From NCBI RefSeq assembly GCF_001422645.1, contig NZ_LMLR01000014.1:181302-245301 (forward strand): a stretch of 64,000 nt of DNA, in the 5' to 3' direction. The DNA is from Arthrobacter sp. Leaf69. Its GTDB lineage: Bacteria > Actinomycetota > Actinomycetes > Actinomycetales > Micrococcaceae. Below are positions 18,116 through 26,094 of this stretch, in pieces. The notes beneath the pieces were generated by a model that saw only the letters and a list, made by a program, of their open reading frames with translations, made no database searches and was not told the DNA's origin. The position numbers were made by a program, and so were the translations under genes. Numbering within the stretch: the stretch's first letter is position 1; each line of letters begins with the position of its first letter.

Positions 18116-19282
18116 CTAGCCGAAGAAGTGCTGCCGGAGCTGGTTGGTGAGCTGGCCGATCTCCGTCAGGAAGCCGTCGTGCCCGATCGGCGCCTCGATG
18201 GTGTGCACGGCAACCTCGCCCGGCAGGGCGGCCGCAAGCGCGCGGGTCTGGGCCGGGAAGTAGAGCCGGTCCGAGTCGACGGCTGCCAGCAGGAATTCCG
18301 CCGTTGCCGGAGCCAGGGCGTCCGCGAGGGCGCCGCGGCCCCGGCTGATGTCGTGGCTCATCAGCGCTTCGGTGATGGCGATGTAGCTGTTCGCGTCGAA
18401 GCGGCGGACGAGCTTGTTGCCCTGGTGGTCAAGGTAGCTCTCCACCTGGTAGCGCCCGCGCCCGGCGAGCGAACCGGCTTCCAGCGGTGCCTCCGGGTCC
18501 TGGGCCTTCCGGCCGAACCGTCCGTCCAGCTCCGCGGCGGAGCGGTAGGTGATGTGCGCGATCCGCCGGGCCAGCGCCAGGCCTGCTTCCGGCTGCGGGC
18601 CCCCGTAGTAGTCGCCGCCGTTGAAATTGGGGTCTTGCCGGATGGCAAGCGTCTGGGCCTGGGCGAAGGCAATCTGTTCCGCGGTGCTGCTGGCCCCCAC
18701 CGAAAACACGCCGCAGCGCCGGACCCGGTCCGGGTAGCTGACGGCCCACTCCAGGGCACGCGCTCCGCCCAGCGAACCGCCAAGCACGGCGTACCAGCTC
18801 CGGATGCCCAGCGCGTCTGCCAGCCTGGCCTCGGCCGCCGTCGTGTCCCGCAGGGTGACCAACGGGAAACGGGAGCCCCAGGGCCGGCCGTCCGGTGCCG
18901 GCGTCGAGGGTCCCGTCGAGCCGTAGCAGCCGCCAAGGATGTTGATCGAGACAACGAAGTACTTGTCCGTGTCCACGGGGGCACCGGGGCCGGCGAGCTG
19001 CTCCCACCAGCCCGGTTCCTCGCCGGCGCCCCGGGTGACGTGGGTGTCCCCGGTCAGGGCGTGTTCGATCAGCACCGCATTGGAGCCGTCCGGGTTGAGG
19101 GTCCCCCAGGTCTCATAGGCGAGGGTGACGTCCGGCAACCGGGCGCCGGATTCGAGGTCCAGGTCGCCGATCGGGAGGTACTGGACTGTTCCATCCAGGA
19201 CAGCGCCTTCGGAGACAGGGACTGCCTGGGGGTGGGAGGTCGTGTTTACGGGTGCACCCTGGCGGGTGACGGCAATCGTCAT
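18116..19282 (-). CDS. metX: Homoserine O-acetyltransferase
   Basis: Transfers acetyl from acetyl-CoA to homoserine, committing it to methionine. The 388-residue alpha/beta hydrolase fold shows catalytic Ser170 in GGSLGGARALEW, Asp338 in VDSDRLYFP and His368 in IGHDGFLTE. AYETWGTLNPDGSNAVLIEH near 55-74 and INILGGCYGSTGPS are family hallmarks. It follows metY on the same strand but has its own SAM-IV riboswitch and -10 element, so methionine sufficiency should shut it off independently. Its acetylhomoserine product is the MetY substrate. Confidence 0.93.
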   Translation of the reverse strand: MTIAVTRQGAPVNTTSHPQAVPVSEGAVLDGTVQYLPIGDLDLESGARLPDVTLAYETWGTLNPDGSNAVLIEHALTGDTHVTRGAGEEPGWWEQLAGPGAPVDTDKYFVVSINILGGCYGSTGPSTPAPDGRPWGSRFPLVTLRDTTAAEARLADALGIRSWYAVLGGSLGGARALEWAVSYPDRVRRCGVFSVGASSTAEQIAFAQAQTLAIRQDPNFNGGDYYGGPQPEAGLALARRIAHITYRSAAELDGRFGRKAQDPEAPLEAGSLAGRGRYQVESYLDHQGNKLVRRFDANSYIAITEALMSHDISRGRGALADALAPATAEFLLAAVDSDRLYFPAQTRALAAALPGEVAVHTIEAPIGHDGFLTEIGQLTNQLRQHFFG

Positions 19283-19329
19283 GTGAGGACCTAACTTCGC
19301 GCTTGCCCACCGTCAGCTGACCGGCAGGC

Positions 19330-19411
19330 CAGGTCTTCACCCGGGGCACCCCGCCGCAAAAGGAGGGTTGCCGGCCAGCAAGCCGGGGCTGTCGCTGGCA
19401 CTCATGACCTG
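19330..19411 (-). ncRNA. SAM-IV riboswitch of metX
   Basis: S-adenosylmethionine-sensing leader RNA read on the minus strand. The 5' end is CAGGTCATGAGTGCCAGCG; the core has GCCCCGGCTTGCTGGCCGGC, then AACCCTCC and a GGGGTGCCCCGGGTGA segment, closing with GACCTG that pairs with the 5' CAGGTC (P1). This is the SAM-IV pattern known from actinobacterial met genes. It lies about 47 nt upstream of the metX ATG. Near-identical to the element before metY. Confidence 0.88.
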
Positions 19412-19416
19412 CACTG

Positions 19417-19422
19417 AGTCTA
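19417..19422 (-). promoter_or_regulatory. -10 element TAGACT for the metX leader
   Basis: TAGACT on the minus strand, about 6 nt before the first paired base of the riboswitch, so transcription would start at or near the P1 helix. The -35 is weak. Confidence 0.6.
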
Positions 19423-19490
19423 CGAAACACGGCGGCGGAATGGCGAAGATTGTGACTTCCATGTGACAGCCGTACGCGCCAGCACCGCAG

Positions 19491-19574
19491 TTTCCCCACC
19501 TTCGAAGGCCGTGTCCGGCGGGCCGCCCCGAGGTCTCGGCGATTCCCGGCGTCATGCCCGCAAAGGTGGGGAAA
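19491..19574. repeat. 12-bp inverted repeats 60 bp apart, metY-metX interval
   Basis: TTTCCCCACCTT at 19491-19502 and its exact complement AAGGTGGGGAAA at 19563-19574. They lie just past the metY stop and ahead of the metX promoter. The enclosed DNA is GC-rich and may fold. There is no T-tract, so it is not a standard terminator. Confidence 0.6.
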
Positions 19575-19591
19575 TTCGGCGTTAACGTGTC

Positions 19592-20908
19592 TCAGGCGTT
19601 CTTGGCCGCCCGGAATCCGGCTTCGAGGTCCGCGAGGATGTCGTCGATGTGTTCCAGGCCCACGGAGAGACGCACGAGGCCCGGGTTCACGCCCGCAACG
19701 GCCTGCTGTTCCGCCGAGAGCTGGCTGTGCGTGGTCGACGCCGGGTGGATGACAAGCGAGCGCACGTCACCGATGTTCGCCACGTGGGAGTGCAGCTCCA
19801 GGGCATCGACAAAGCGCTTCCCGGCCTCCGCTCCCCCGCCGATATTGAAGGCCACGACGGCGCCGGTCCCCCGGGGACCGTACTTGCGGCCGCGCTCGTA
19901 CCAGGGGCTCGACGGCAGCCCCGCGTAGGCGACCGATTCGACGTCGTCCCTGGCTTCGAGCCATTCGGCCACCCTGGTGGCGTTGGCGACGTGCCGCTCC
20001 ACGCGCAGGCTCAGGGTCTCGATGCCCTGGGCAATGAGGAAGGCGTTGAAGGGCGAGACTGCCGAGCCGAGGTCGCGCAGGAGCTGCACGCGTGCCTTGA
20101 GGATGTAGGAGAGGTTGGCGCCCAGGGCGCCGTCCTTGCCCAGGTCCCGGGCGTAGACCAGCCCGTTGTAGGTGGGGTCCGGGGTGTTGAAGCCCGGGAA
20201 CCGCTCCGGATCCGCGCCGAAGTCGAAGTTGCCGGAGTCCACGATCACGCCGGCGATCGCGGCGCCATGGCCGCCGAGGTACTTGGTGGCGGAGTGCACC
20301 ACGATGTCCGCACCCCACTCGATGGGACGGATGAGGTACGGCGTGGAGAGGGTGTTGTCCACGATGAGCGGGACACCGGCCTCGTGCGCAACCTTTGAGA
20401 TGCCCTCAATATCCAGGACGTCCTGGCGCGGGTTGGAGACCACTTCGCCAAAGAACAGCTTGGTGTTGGGCTGCACGGCGTCGCGCCACTGCGCCAGGTT
20501 ATCCGGGTCCTCCACGAACGTCACCGTGATGCCGAACTTCTTCAGGGTGTGCGCCAGCAGGTTGTAGGTGCCGCCGTACAGGCTGGGGCTGGCCACCACG
20601 TGGTCGCCGGCCTCGGCGACATTGAGGATGGCGAAGGTCTCCGCGGCCTGTCCGGAACTCAGGAGCAGCGCCGCGAGCCCGCCCTCCAGGCTGGCCACCC
20701 GCTGCTCCACGGCGTCCTGCGTGGGGTTGCCAATCCGGGTGTAGATGGGGGCAAGTTCGGCGAGGGCGAAGCGGTTGGCGGCGCTTTCGGCGCTGGGAAA
20801 GACGAACGACGTCGTCTGGTAGATCGGGAGCGCCCGGGCGCCGGTGGCGCCGTCCGGTTCCTGTCCGGCGTGGATCTGGCGGGTTTCGAAGGACCAGGCA
20901 TTGGACAT
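19592..20908 (-). CDS. metY: O-acetylhomoserine sulfhydrylase
   Basis: PLP enzyme joining O-acetylhomoserine with sulfide (or methanethiol) to give homocysteine or methionine. The 438-residue length fits this Cys/Met-metabolism family. The Schiff-base Lys209 is in VVHSATKYLGGHG, the PLP-binding loop is SSGQAAETFAILN, and YTRIGNPTQ is the substrate-side motif. ATG 20908 has AAGGAG about 9 nt upstream. It sits about 98 nt downstream of a SAM-IV riboswitch. With the metX gene it forms a direct-sulfhydrylation route to methionine. Confidence 0.93.
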   Translation of the reverse strand: MSNAWSFETRQIHAGQEPDGATGARALPIYQTTSFVFPSAESAANRFALAELAPIYTRIGNPTQDAVEQRVASLEGGLAALLLSSGQAAETFAILNVAEAGDHVVASPSLYGGTYNLLAHTLKKFGITVTFVEDPDNLAQWRDAVQPNTKLFFGEVVSNPRQDVLDIEGISKVAHEAGVPLIVDNTLSTPYLIRPIEWGADIVVHSATKYLGGHGAAIAGVIVDSGNFDFGADPERFPGFNTPDPTYNGLVYARDLGKDGALGANLSYILKARVQLLRDLGSAVSPFNAFLIAQGIETLSLRVERHVANATRVAEWLEARDDVESVAYAGLPSSPWYERGRKYGPRGTGAVVAFNIGGGAEAGKRFVDALELHSHVANIGDVRSLVIHPASTTHSQLSAEQQAVAGVNPGLVRLSVGLEHIDDILADLEAGFRAAKNA

Positions 20909-21005
20909 CGTGAGACTCCTTAAGGGTCTGGGCACACCAGCTCCGGAACTCCATGGACCGGTTAACACTGGCGCCGCGCTTGCCTTCCGGCGGGTGCCGG
21001 ACGGC

Positions 21006-21088
21006 CAGGTCTTCACCCGGGGCACCCCACCGCGATACGAGGGTTGCCGGCCAGCAAGCCGGGGCTGTGTGCTGGCACTCATGACCTG
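21006..21088 (-). ncRNA. SAM-IV riboswitch of metY
   Basis: Minus-strand leader with the same architecture as the metX copy: CAGGTCATGAGTGCCAGC at the 5' end, GCCCCGGCTTGCTGGCCGGC, AACCCTC, a GGTGGGGTGCCCCGGGTGA segment and a closing GACCTG. It differs mainly in a short loop. It should reduce metY expression at high S-adenosylmethionine. Confidence 0.88.
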
Positions 21089-21093
21089 ACCTC

Positions 21094-21099
21094 AGTCTA
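21094..21099 (-). promoter_or_regulatory. -10 element TAGACT for the metY leader
   Basis: TAGACT on the minus strand, placed 6 nt before the riboswitch exactly as at metX. The -35 is not conserved. Confidence 0.6.
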
Positions 21100-21240
21100 G
21101 GAACCGGTTCGGGGCCGTGGATAGCTTTGTGACGAAGATGAAGCCAGGCGCCCGGTGCGTCCTGCCGGGGCCCTTGGTTCCCCGTCAGGACGCGGAAAAG
21201 TCCCCCTCCGGCGCTCGCCGAAAATGACATCCCATCACGG

Positions 21241-21259
21241 TTAGGCCAGCCTAAGCTGA
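21241..21259. promoter_or_regulatory. IdeR/DtxR-like iron box
   Basis: TTAGGCCAGCCTAAGCTGA matches the DtxR/IdeR consensus TTAGGTTAGCCTAACCTAA at 15 of 19 positions by eye. It contains a perfect 6-bp inverted repeat (TTAGGC/GCCTAA). It lies 31 nt before the VOC start and overlaps a possible -10 TAAGCT. This suggests iron-dependent repression. Confidence 0.5.
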
Positions 21260-21290
21260 GAGCCGCATCACAAAGTGCCAAGATGAGGGC

Positions 21291-21929
21291 ATGCGCATGG
21301 ATCACGTCTCTTACGCCTGTGAACAAGATGGCCTCGCTGCCACCACCGAACGAATTGCGTCTGCCCTCGGCGTCGAAGCCGTGAAGGGCGGAGTACACCC
21401 CCGATTCGGGACCCGCAACATGATCATCCCGCTCGCGGGACACAAATACGTCGAGGTCGTGGAGGTCCTGAACCACCCGGCATCCGACAAGGCCCCCTTC
21501 GGCCAGGCCGTCCGTGCCCGCTCCGAAGCAGGCGGCGGCTGGATGGGCTGGTGCGTCGAGGTTGACGACCTGGCCCCGTTCGAGGAGCGGCTGGGCCGCG
21601 CCGCCGTCAACGGTAACCGCAAGTTCCCGGACGGCCGCGAGCTCGTCTGGAAGCAGATCGGCATCCTTGGGCTCATCGCCGATCCCCAGGTTCCGTACAT
21701 GCTGAAGTGGGAAGGCGACCCGGAACTCCACCCGTCGAAGGCCTACGAGAGCAACGTCAAGATGTCCGCGCTCACGATCGCAGGCTCGGCAGAGCGGGTC
21801 ACCGAATGGCTCGGTGTCCCGGTCGAGAAGCCGCTGGAAGACGTGGCCGTGAACTGGCTCGCTCCGCGCGGGACACCCGGCATCCTCTCGGTCACATTCG
21901 AGACGTCCTCCGGAGCCGTCACGATCTGA
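21291..21929 (+). CDS. VOC-fold (glyoxalase-like) protein
   Basis: 212-residue protein of the vicinal oxygen chelate superfamily, Glyoxalase_3-like. The N-terminus MRMDHVSYACEQDGLAATTE has the usual first metal-ligand His, and HKYVEVVEVLNHP and MGWCVEVDDL follow the VOC pattern. The second half appears as a repeated module (VKMSALTIAG onward). Reaction unknown. ATG 21291 is preceded by GATGAGGG. An IdeR-like box precedes it and an intrinsic terminator follows. Confidence 0.8.
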   Translation: MRMDHVSYACEQDGLAATTERIASALGVEAVKGGVHPRFGTRNMIIPLAGHKYVEVVEVLNHPASDKAPFGQAVRARSEAGGGWMGWCVEVDDLAPFEERLGRAAVNGNRKFPDGRELVWKQIGILGLIADPQVPYMLKWEGDPELHPSKAYESNVKMSALTIAGSAERVTEWLGVPVEKPLEDVAVNWLAPRGTPGILSVTFETSSGAVTI

Positions 21930-21947
21930 CCCTTCACCGCCCCACAC

Positions 21948-22005
21948 TTCGGCCGCCATCAGCGGGTGCCAATGACGTCACCCACCGATGGCGGCCGAAT
22001 CTTTT
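21948..22005 (+). terminator. Rho-independent terminator of the VOC gene
   Basis: 13-bp arms TTCGGCCGCCATC (21948-21960) and GATGGCGGCCGAA (21987-21999), with an inner GGGTG/CACCC stem, followed by TCTTTT. Confidence 0.85.
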
Positions 22006-22109
22006 AAGCGGCACGGGTTGCCGGCCCGTGACAGGCTACGCGGGGTCAGATCGCGTCCATCCAGGGGCTCCGGATGGGTGACAAGTGACCCGCGTTGTTT
22101 TGTGTACGC

Positions 22110-22892
22110 TCAGCCCAGGCCGATGGCCCTGCCGAAGAGGCTGAAGCCGACAAACGCCACAATGTCCAGCACGGCGTGGGCGATCACCAGCGGCATCAAC
22201 CGGCGGGTCCTGGTGTAGAACACGGCGAAGATGACGCCCATGATGGCGTTGCCGATGAACGGCCCAAAGCCCTGGTACAGGTGGTAGCTGCCGCGCAGCA
22301 TGGCGCTGGCGAAGATCGCCGCGGGCGTAGCCCAGCCGAGCTTCCCGAGCCGGTCCAGGAGATAACCCACCACGATCACCTCCTCCACGATCCCGTGCCG
22401 GATCGCGGAGAGCACCAGCACGGGAACTGTCCACCAGTACGCGTCCAGCGCGCTGGGAATGATCGCCGTCGTGATGCCGAGCGCCCGGCCGGCGGCGTAG
22501 AGGCCCAGCGACGGGATTCCGATAAGCGCCGCCAGGCCGAACGCCTGCAGCAGGTCCCTGCCGGGCCGGTCGAAATCGAGGCCGAGCCTCTGGAAGGCCG
22601 TGATGCCGCGGCCGCTGCTCCCGGGCAGGCCGGACGGCCGGTTTTCGGTCAGGAAGTAGATCACCAGGACCACGGGCACCAGGGCGAAGATGATGTCCAG
22701 CAGCTGGTAGGTGAGGTCAAAGTACTCGCGGCTGCTTTGCGAGCGGTTCAGTGTGGAAGTCCCCTCCGCGAGCGGGGCCCTGGTCATTTTGTCCAGCAGC
22801 TGAACCACCGAATACACGGCCGACTGGCCCAGGGACAATCCCAGGACAATCCACATTTCAATCCGCAGCCGGCGGCGGGAGGGAACCAACAT
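22110..22892 (-). CDS. CPBP-family intramembrane protease-like protein
   Basis: 260-residue membrane protein with about seven hydrophobic segments in the Abi/CAAX-protease (CPBP) family. Motif 1 is GIVEEVIVVGYLLDRLG; the Glu pair is present but the Arg of the classic EExxxR is replaced by Val. Motif 2 is LRGSYHLYQG with His, and motif 3 is IAHAVLDIVAF with His. A metalloprotease role in the membrane is likely; the target is unknown. ATG 22892 is chosen over an in-frame start at 22943, which adds a polar non-family tail. It is divergent from the phosphatase gene. Confidence 0.83.
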   Translation of the reverse strand: MLVPSRRRLRIEMWIVLGLSLGQSAVYSVVQLLDKMTRAPLAEGTSTLNRSQSSREYFDLTYQLLDIIFALVPVVLVIYFLTENRPSGLPGSSGRGITAFQRLGLDFDRPGRDLLQAFGLAALIGIPSLGLYAAGRALGITTAIIPSALDAYWWTVPVLVLSAIRHGIVEEVIVVGYLLDRLGKLGWATPAAIFASAMLRGSYHLYQGFGPFIGNAIMGVIFAVFYTRTRRLMPLVIAHAVLDIVAFVGFSLFGRAIGLG

Positions 22893-22955
22893 AGTCCCAT
22901 CTTGCCCGCAGTTGCCGGTAGTTGCCTGAATCCGGGCCGCCACACCGCCGGGCCC

Positions 22956-22961
22956 TATGCT
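22956..22961 (+). promoter_or_regulatory. -10 element TATGCT, near-leaderless start
   Basis: TATGCT lies 8 nt before the ATG at 22970, with no ribosome-binding site between. This predicts a leaderless or near-leaderless mRNA for the phosphatase gene. Confidence 0.5.
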
Positions 22962-22969
22962 TGGGGTTT

Positions 22970-23650
22970 ATGAGTGCGCCCGGGAAAATCATCATGATCC
23001 GGCACGGCCAGTCCGCCGCCAACGCCGACACCTCGATCTACAACCGGGTCCCCGATTACCGGATTCCGCTGACCGCACTCGGCGTGGAACAGGCGCGGGC
23101 CGCCGGCGAGGAGGTCCGGCGGCTGCTGGACGGCCGGCAGGCCTGCGTATATGTCTCCCCGTACCTGCGGGCCTACCAGACCCTGGAGGCGCTCAACCTC
23201 GGCCCCCTGGTCGAGCGGGTGATCGAGGAGCCGCGGCTGCGGGAGCAGGACTGGGCCAACTTCCAGATCGCCGGTGAGATCGAGGACCAGAAGGAACTCC
23301 GGAACGCCTATGGCCACTTCTTCTACCGCTTCCGGGAGGGCGAGTCGGGATCCGATGTCTATGATCGGATCTCATCCTTCATGGAAACCCTGTACCGGCA
23401 CTGGTCGAAACCGAGCTACGCCCCGAACGCGCTGTTCGTCACCCACGGGCTCACCATGCGGCTGTTCTGCATGCGCTGGTTCCACTGGTCCGTGGAGTAC
23501 TTCGAGTCCCTCAACAATCCGGAGAATGCCGAGGTCCGGACCCTGTACCGCACCGGGGAGGGCAAGTACGAGCTGGACAAGCCGTTTAGCCAGTGGGAGG
23601 CCCGCCGCGTCGATGAGACGGTGCTGGACGCCCCGCCGATGTTCTTCTAA
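22970..23650 (+). CDS. Histidine phosphatase family protein
   Basis: 226-residue phosphoglycerate-mutase-like phosphatase. The phospho-acceptor His12 is in MIRHGQSAANAD, and the second catalytic His is in VTHGLTMRLFCMRWF. LREQDWANFQ resembles bacterial broad-specificity members. ATG 22970 matches the RHG position expected for the family. Substrate is unknown. Confidence 0.85.
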   Translation: MSAPGKIIMIRHGQSAANADTSIYNRVPDYRIPLTALGVEQARAAGEEVRRLLDGRQACVYVSPYLRAYQTLEALNLGPLVERVIEEPRLREQDWANFQIAGEIEDQKELRNAYGHFFYRFREGESGSDVYDRISSFMETLYRHWSKPSYAPNALFVTHGLTMRLFCMRWFHWSVEYFESLNNPENAEVRTLYRTGEGKYELDKPFSQWEARRVDETVLDAPPMFF

Positions 23651-23667
23651 CGAACGAAACGGGTGGG

Positions 23668-24876
23668 TCAGCGGGCGCGGACCCCGGCCCGCCAGACGGC
23701 GTGGGTCAGCGGGATGCCGGGCCGGTAGGCCAGGTGCGTGGCTGACGGTGCGTTGAGCAGATGGAGGTCCGCGCGGTGTCCGACGGCGATCGAGCCGACC
23801 GCGCGTTCGCCGTCGGCGTCGTTCCCGGTCTCCCGGCCGAGCGCCAAGGCACCGCCGTAGGTTGCGGCGCGCACGGCCTCGTGGACGCTCAGGTGCATCT
23901 GGAGCACGGCGGTGGTGACGCAGAAGGCCATCGAGCTGGTGTAGGAGGTGCCCGGGTTGCAGTTGGAGGCCAGGGCGAGCTGCACGCCGGCGTCGAGCAG
24001 TTCCCGGCCCGGCGCAAGCGGCTGGCGGGTGGACAGGTCGCAGGCCGGCAGGCACGTGGCCACGGTGCCGCGTCCGGTGCCGCTGCCGCTGTCCCAGCCG
24101 GACCAGCTGGCCGCGAGGGCGTCGACGTCGGCGGCGGACAAGTAGTTGACGTGGTCCACGCTGGCCGCACCGAATTCCACGGCGAGCCGCACGCCGGGCC
24201 CCTCGCCGAGCTGGTTGCCGTGCACGCGCAGGCCCAGTCCGGCGTCCCGGCAGGCCTGGAGCACGCGCCGGGACTGGTCCTCGGTGAAGGCCCCCCGTTC
24301 GCAGAAGACATCGGCCCAGCGCACAAACGGCCGGACGGCGGCCAGCATGGGGCCGCACACCAGCTCCGTGTATTCCTCGGCGTCCGCGCCGGCGGGCACA
24401 AGGTGCGCACCGAGGTAGGTGACCTCGTCCGCGACGGTGGAGGCAATCCGGGCGCTGCGGGCCTCGTTCTCCACGTCCAGGCCGTACCCGGTCTTGGTTT
24501 CGAGGTAGGTGGTGCCCTGCGAGACGGCCTCGGACACCCGGCCCATGGCGAGCCGGGTGAGGTCGAAGTCGCTGGTGCTCCGGGTGGCGCCGGTGGTCAC
24601 GGCAATTCCGCCGGCGCTGTAGCTCTCCCCCGCCATCCGGGCCTCGAACTCCGCAGTCCGGTCCCCGGCGAAGATGAGGTGCGTGTGCGAATCGACCCAG
24701 CCCGGCAGCAGGGCGCGGCCGCCGGCGTCGACGGCGTCGTCGGCGGCCGGGGCTTCGGACGCGGGGCCGAGCCAGGAGATCCGTTCTCCCTCGACCACCA
24801 CCGCAGCGTTCTTCAGGACCCGCTGATCCGCGTCCTGGGTCATCAGCTCGGCAATATTGGTAATGAGGGTGCTCAT
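23668..24876 (-). CDS. hutI: Imidazolonepropionase
   Basis: Hydrolyses 4-imidazolone-5-propionate to N-formimino-L-glutamate, the third step of histidine degradation. The 402-residue amidohydrolase fold shows the metal-binding HTH at 64-66 in VDSHTHLIFAGDRT, a further ligand in RVHGNQLGEG, SVDHVNYL, and the ASNCNPGTSYTSSM loop carrying the metal-binding Asn/Cys region. The other hut genes (hutH, hutU) are not nearby. It starts 11 nt after the D-amino-acid-dehydrogenase-like gene and shares its operon. Confidence 0.9.
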   Translation of the reverse strand: MSTLITNIAELMTQDADQRVLKNAAVVVEGERISWLGPASEAPAADDAVDAGGRALLPGWVDSHTHLIFAGDRTAEFEARMAGESYSAGGIAVTTGATRSTSDFDLTRLAMGRVSEAVSQGTTYLETKTGYGLDVENEARSARIASTVADEVTYLGAHLVPAGADAEEYTELVCGPMLAAVRPFVRWADVFCERGAFTEDQSRRVLQACRDAGLGLRVHGNQLGEGPGVRLAVEFGAASVDHVNYLSAADVDALAASWSGWDSGSGTGRGTVATCLPACDLSTRQPLAPGRELLDAGVQLALASNCNPGTSYTSSMAFCVTTAVLQMHLSVHEAVRAATYGGALALGRETGNDADGERAVGSIAVGHRADLHLLNAPSATHLAYRPGIPLTHAVWRAGVRAR

Positions 24877-24887
24877 GAGTCCATTCT

Positions 24888-26012
24888 TCAGCGCCGGATG
24901 GACCAGCGGGTCGCCGCCAGCGCCTCCGCTGTCCGGGATGCCGGACCGGCCGCTTGGGCCCCGCCCGGAACCGCCGAGGGGCCCTGGCCTGCAAGGATGA
25001 GGTCCGCGGCCAGTTCGGCGATGCCGGAGGACGTCTGGAAGCCATAGCCGCCCTGGCCGGCGAGCCAGAAGAATCCGGGGGCCTCGGCGTCGAACCCCAC
25101 CACCGGTACACCGTCGGCCGCTTCCGTCCGCAGCCCCGTCCAGGCGGTGCGGACGCCACGGATGCCGAACGTGGTGAGGGTGTTGAGCCGGGCGATCAGC
25201 GCCTCGACGTCACCGGGGTGCGGCTGCGCGTCCTCGGGCCCGCTCGGTTCGTGCTCCGACGGCGAGATGAGGACCTGTTCGCCGTCGCGCCGGAAATAGA
25301 ACGAGTCGTCGGCGGCCGCCACCATGGGGCAGCTCTCCGGGAGGGGGTGTTCGACGTCGACGATCGCCGCCGTGCGCCGGTACGGCTGCAGCTGGACCTT
25401 CTCGACACCGCTGAGCACGGCAAGTTCGTCGGCCCAGGCGCCCGCGGCGTTGACCACGACGGCGGTCTGGAAGCCTTCCTGCCCGGCGCCGAGTTCCCAG
25501 CCGGAGCCGAGGCGCTGGGCAGAGTGCACCCGGGCGCCGGTGATGATGTCCACGCCGCCGGCTTCGGCGCGGCGGCGGTGGTCCTCGAGGAGCAGGGGCG
25601 CGTTGCAGGCGAAGGAGCCGGTATCCAGGCCGGCAGCGGCGAAGGAATCCGGGAGCAGGGCCGGGCAGAGGGCCAGGGCCTCGGCGTGGGTGATCGGCCG
25701 CATGTGGCCGCTGGCCTGTTCCCGGACGGCTGCGTCGTCGCCGATCAGCATAAAGCTGCGCGGTGTGAGCACGGGTTCGGGCCGGCCGGCGTCCTGGGCG
25801 GCGATCAATTCGAGGGTGCGGAGCGTGAGTTCCTGGACCGCGGGCGGGCCGTAGCTGGGGATCAACTGCCGGGCCGAGCGCGCCGAGGTGTGGTACGCCA
25901 GCGTCTGCTCGGCTTCCACCAGCGCGACGCTGCATTTTCCGGCCAGGGCTGAGGCAAGGGACAGGCCGGCGATCCCGCCGCCGACAATCACGACATCGTA
26001 ATTAGCTGACAT
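24888..26012 (-). CDS. DauA-like FAD-dependent D-amino-acid dehydrogenase
   Basis: 374-residue flavoprotein of the DAO family. The N-terminus has the FAD-binding VIVGGGIAGLSLA (residues 8-20). AYHTSARSARQLIPSYG, VVNAAGAWADE, DDSFYFRRDG and FFWLAGQGGYGFQTSSG follow the layout of the D-arginine dehydrogenase DauA, so oxidation of a D-amino acid or similar amine is the best guess; glycine or sarcosine oxidase activity is an alternative. ATG 26012 has AAGGA about 8 nt upstream. It precedes hutI in the operon and is separated from kbl by a hairpin. Confidence 0.8.
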   Translation of the reverse strand: MSANYDVVIVGGGIAGLSLASALAGKCSVALVEAEQTLAYHTSARSARQLIPSYGPPAVQELTLRTLELIAAQDAGRPEPVLTPRSFMLIGDDAAVREQASGHMRPITHAEALALCPALLPDSFAAAGLDTGSFACNAPLLLEDHRRRAEAGGVDIITGARVHSAQRLGSGWELGAGQEGFQTAVVVNAAGAWADELAVLSGVEKVQLQPYRRTAAIVDVEHPLPESCPMVAAADDSFYFRRDGEQVLISPSEHEPSGPEDAQPHPGDVEALIARLNTLTTFGIRGVRTAWTGLRTEAADGVPVVGFDAEAPGFFWLAGQGGYGFQTSSGIAELAADLILAGQGPSAVPGGAQAAGPASRTAEALAATRWSIRR

Positions 26013-26035
26013 GGGTCCATCCTTGCAGACGGAAC

Positions 26036-26065
26036 GGTTGCGGCGCCGTTTGTGGCGCCGCAACC
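26036..26065. terminator. Terminator hairpin downstream of kbl
   Basis: 12-bp perfect arms GGTTGCGGCGCC (26036-26047) and GGCGCCGCAACC (26054-26065) with a GTTTGT loop. It lies 30 nt past the kbl stop and just ahead of the dehydrogenase start, so it divides two same-strand operons. Confidence 0.7.
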
Positions 26066-26094
26066 TCGGTTCTTCGCAGCCGCTGAAGCTCCGC

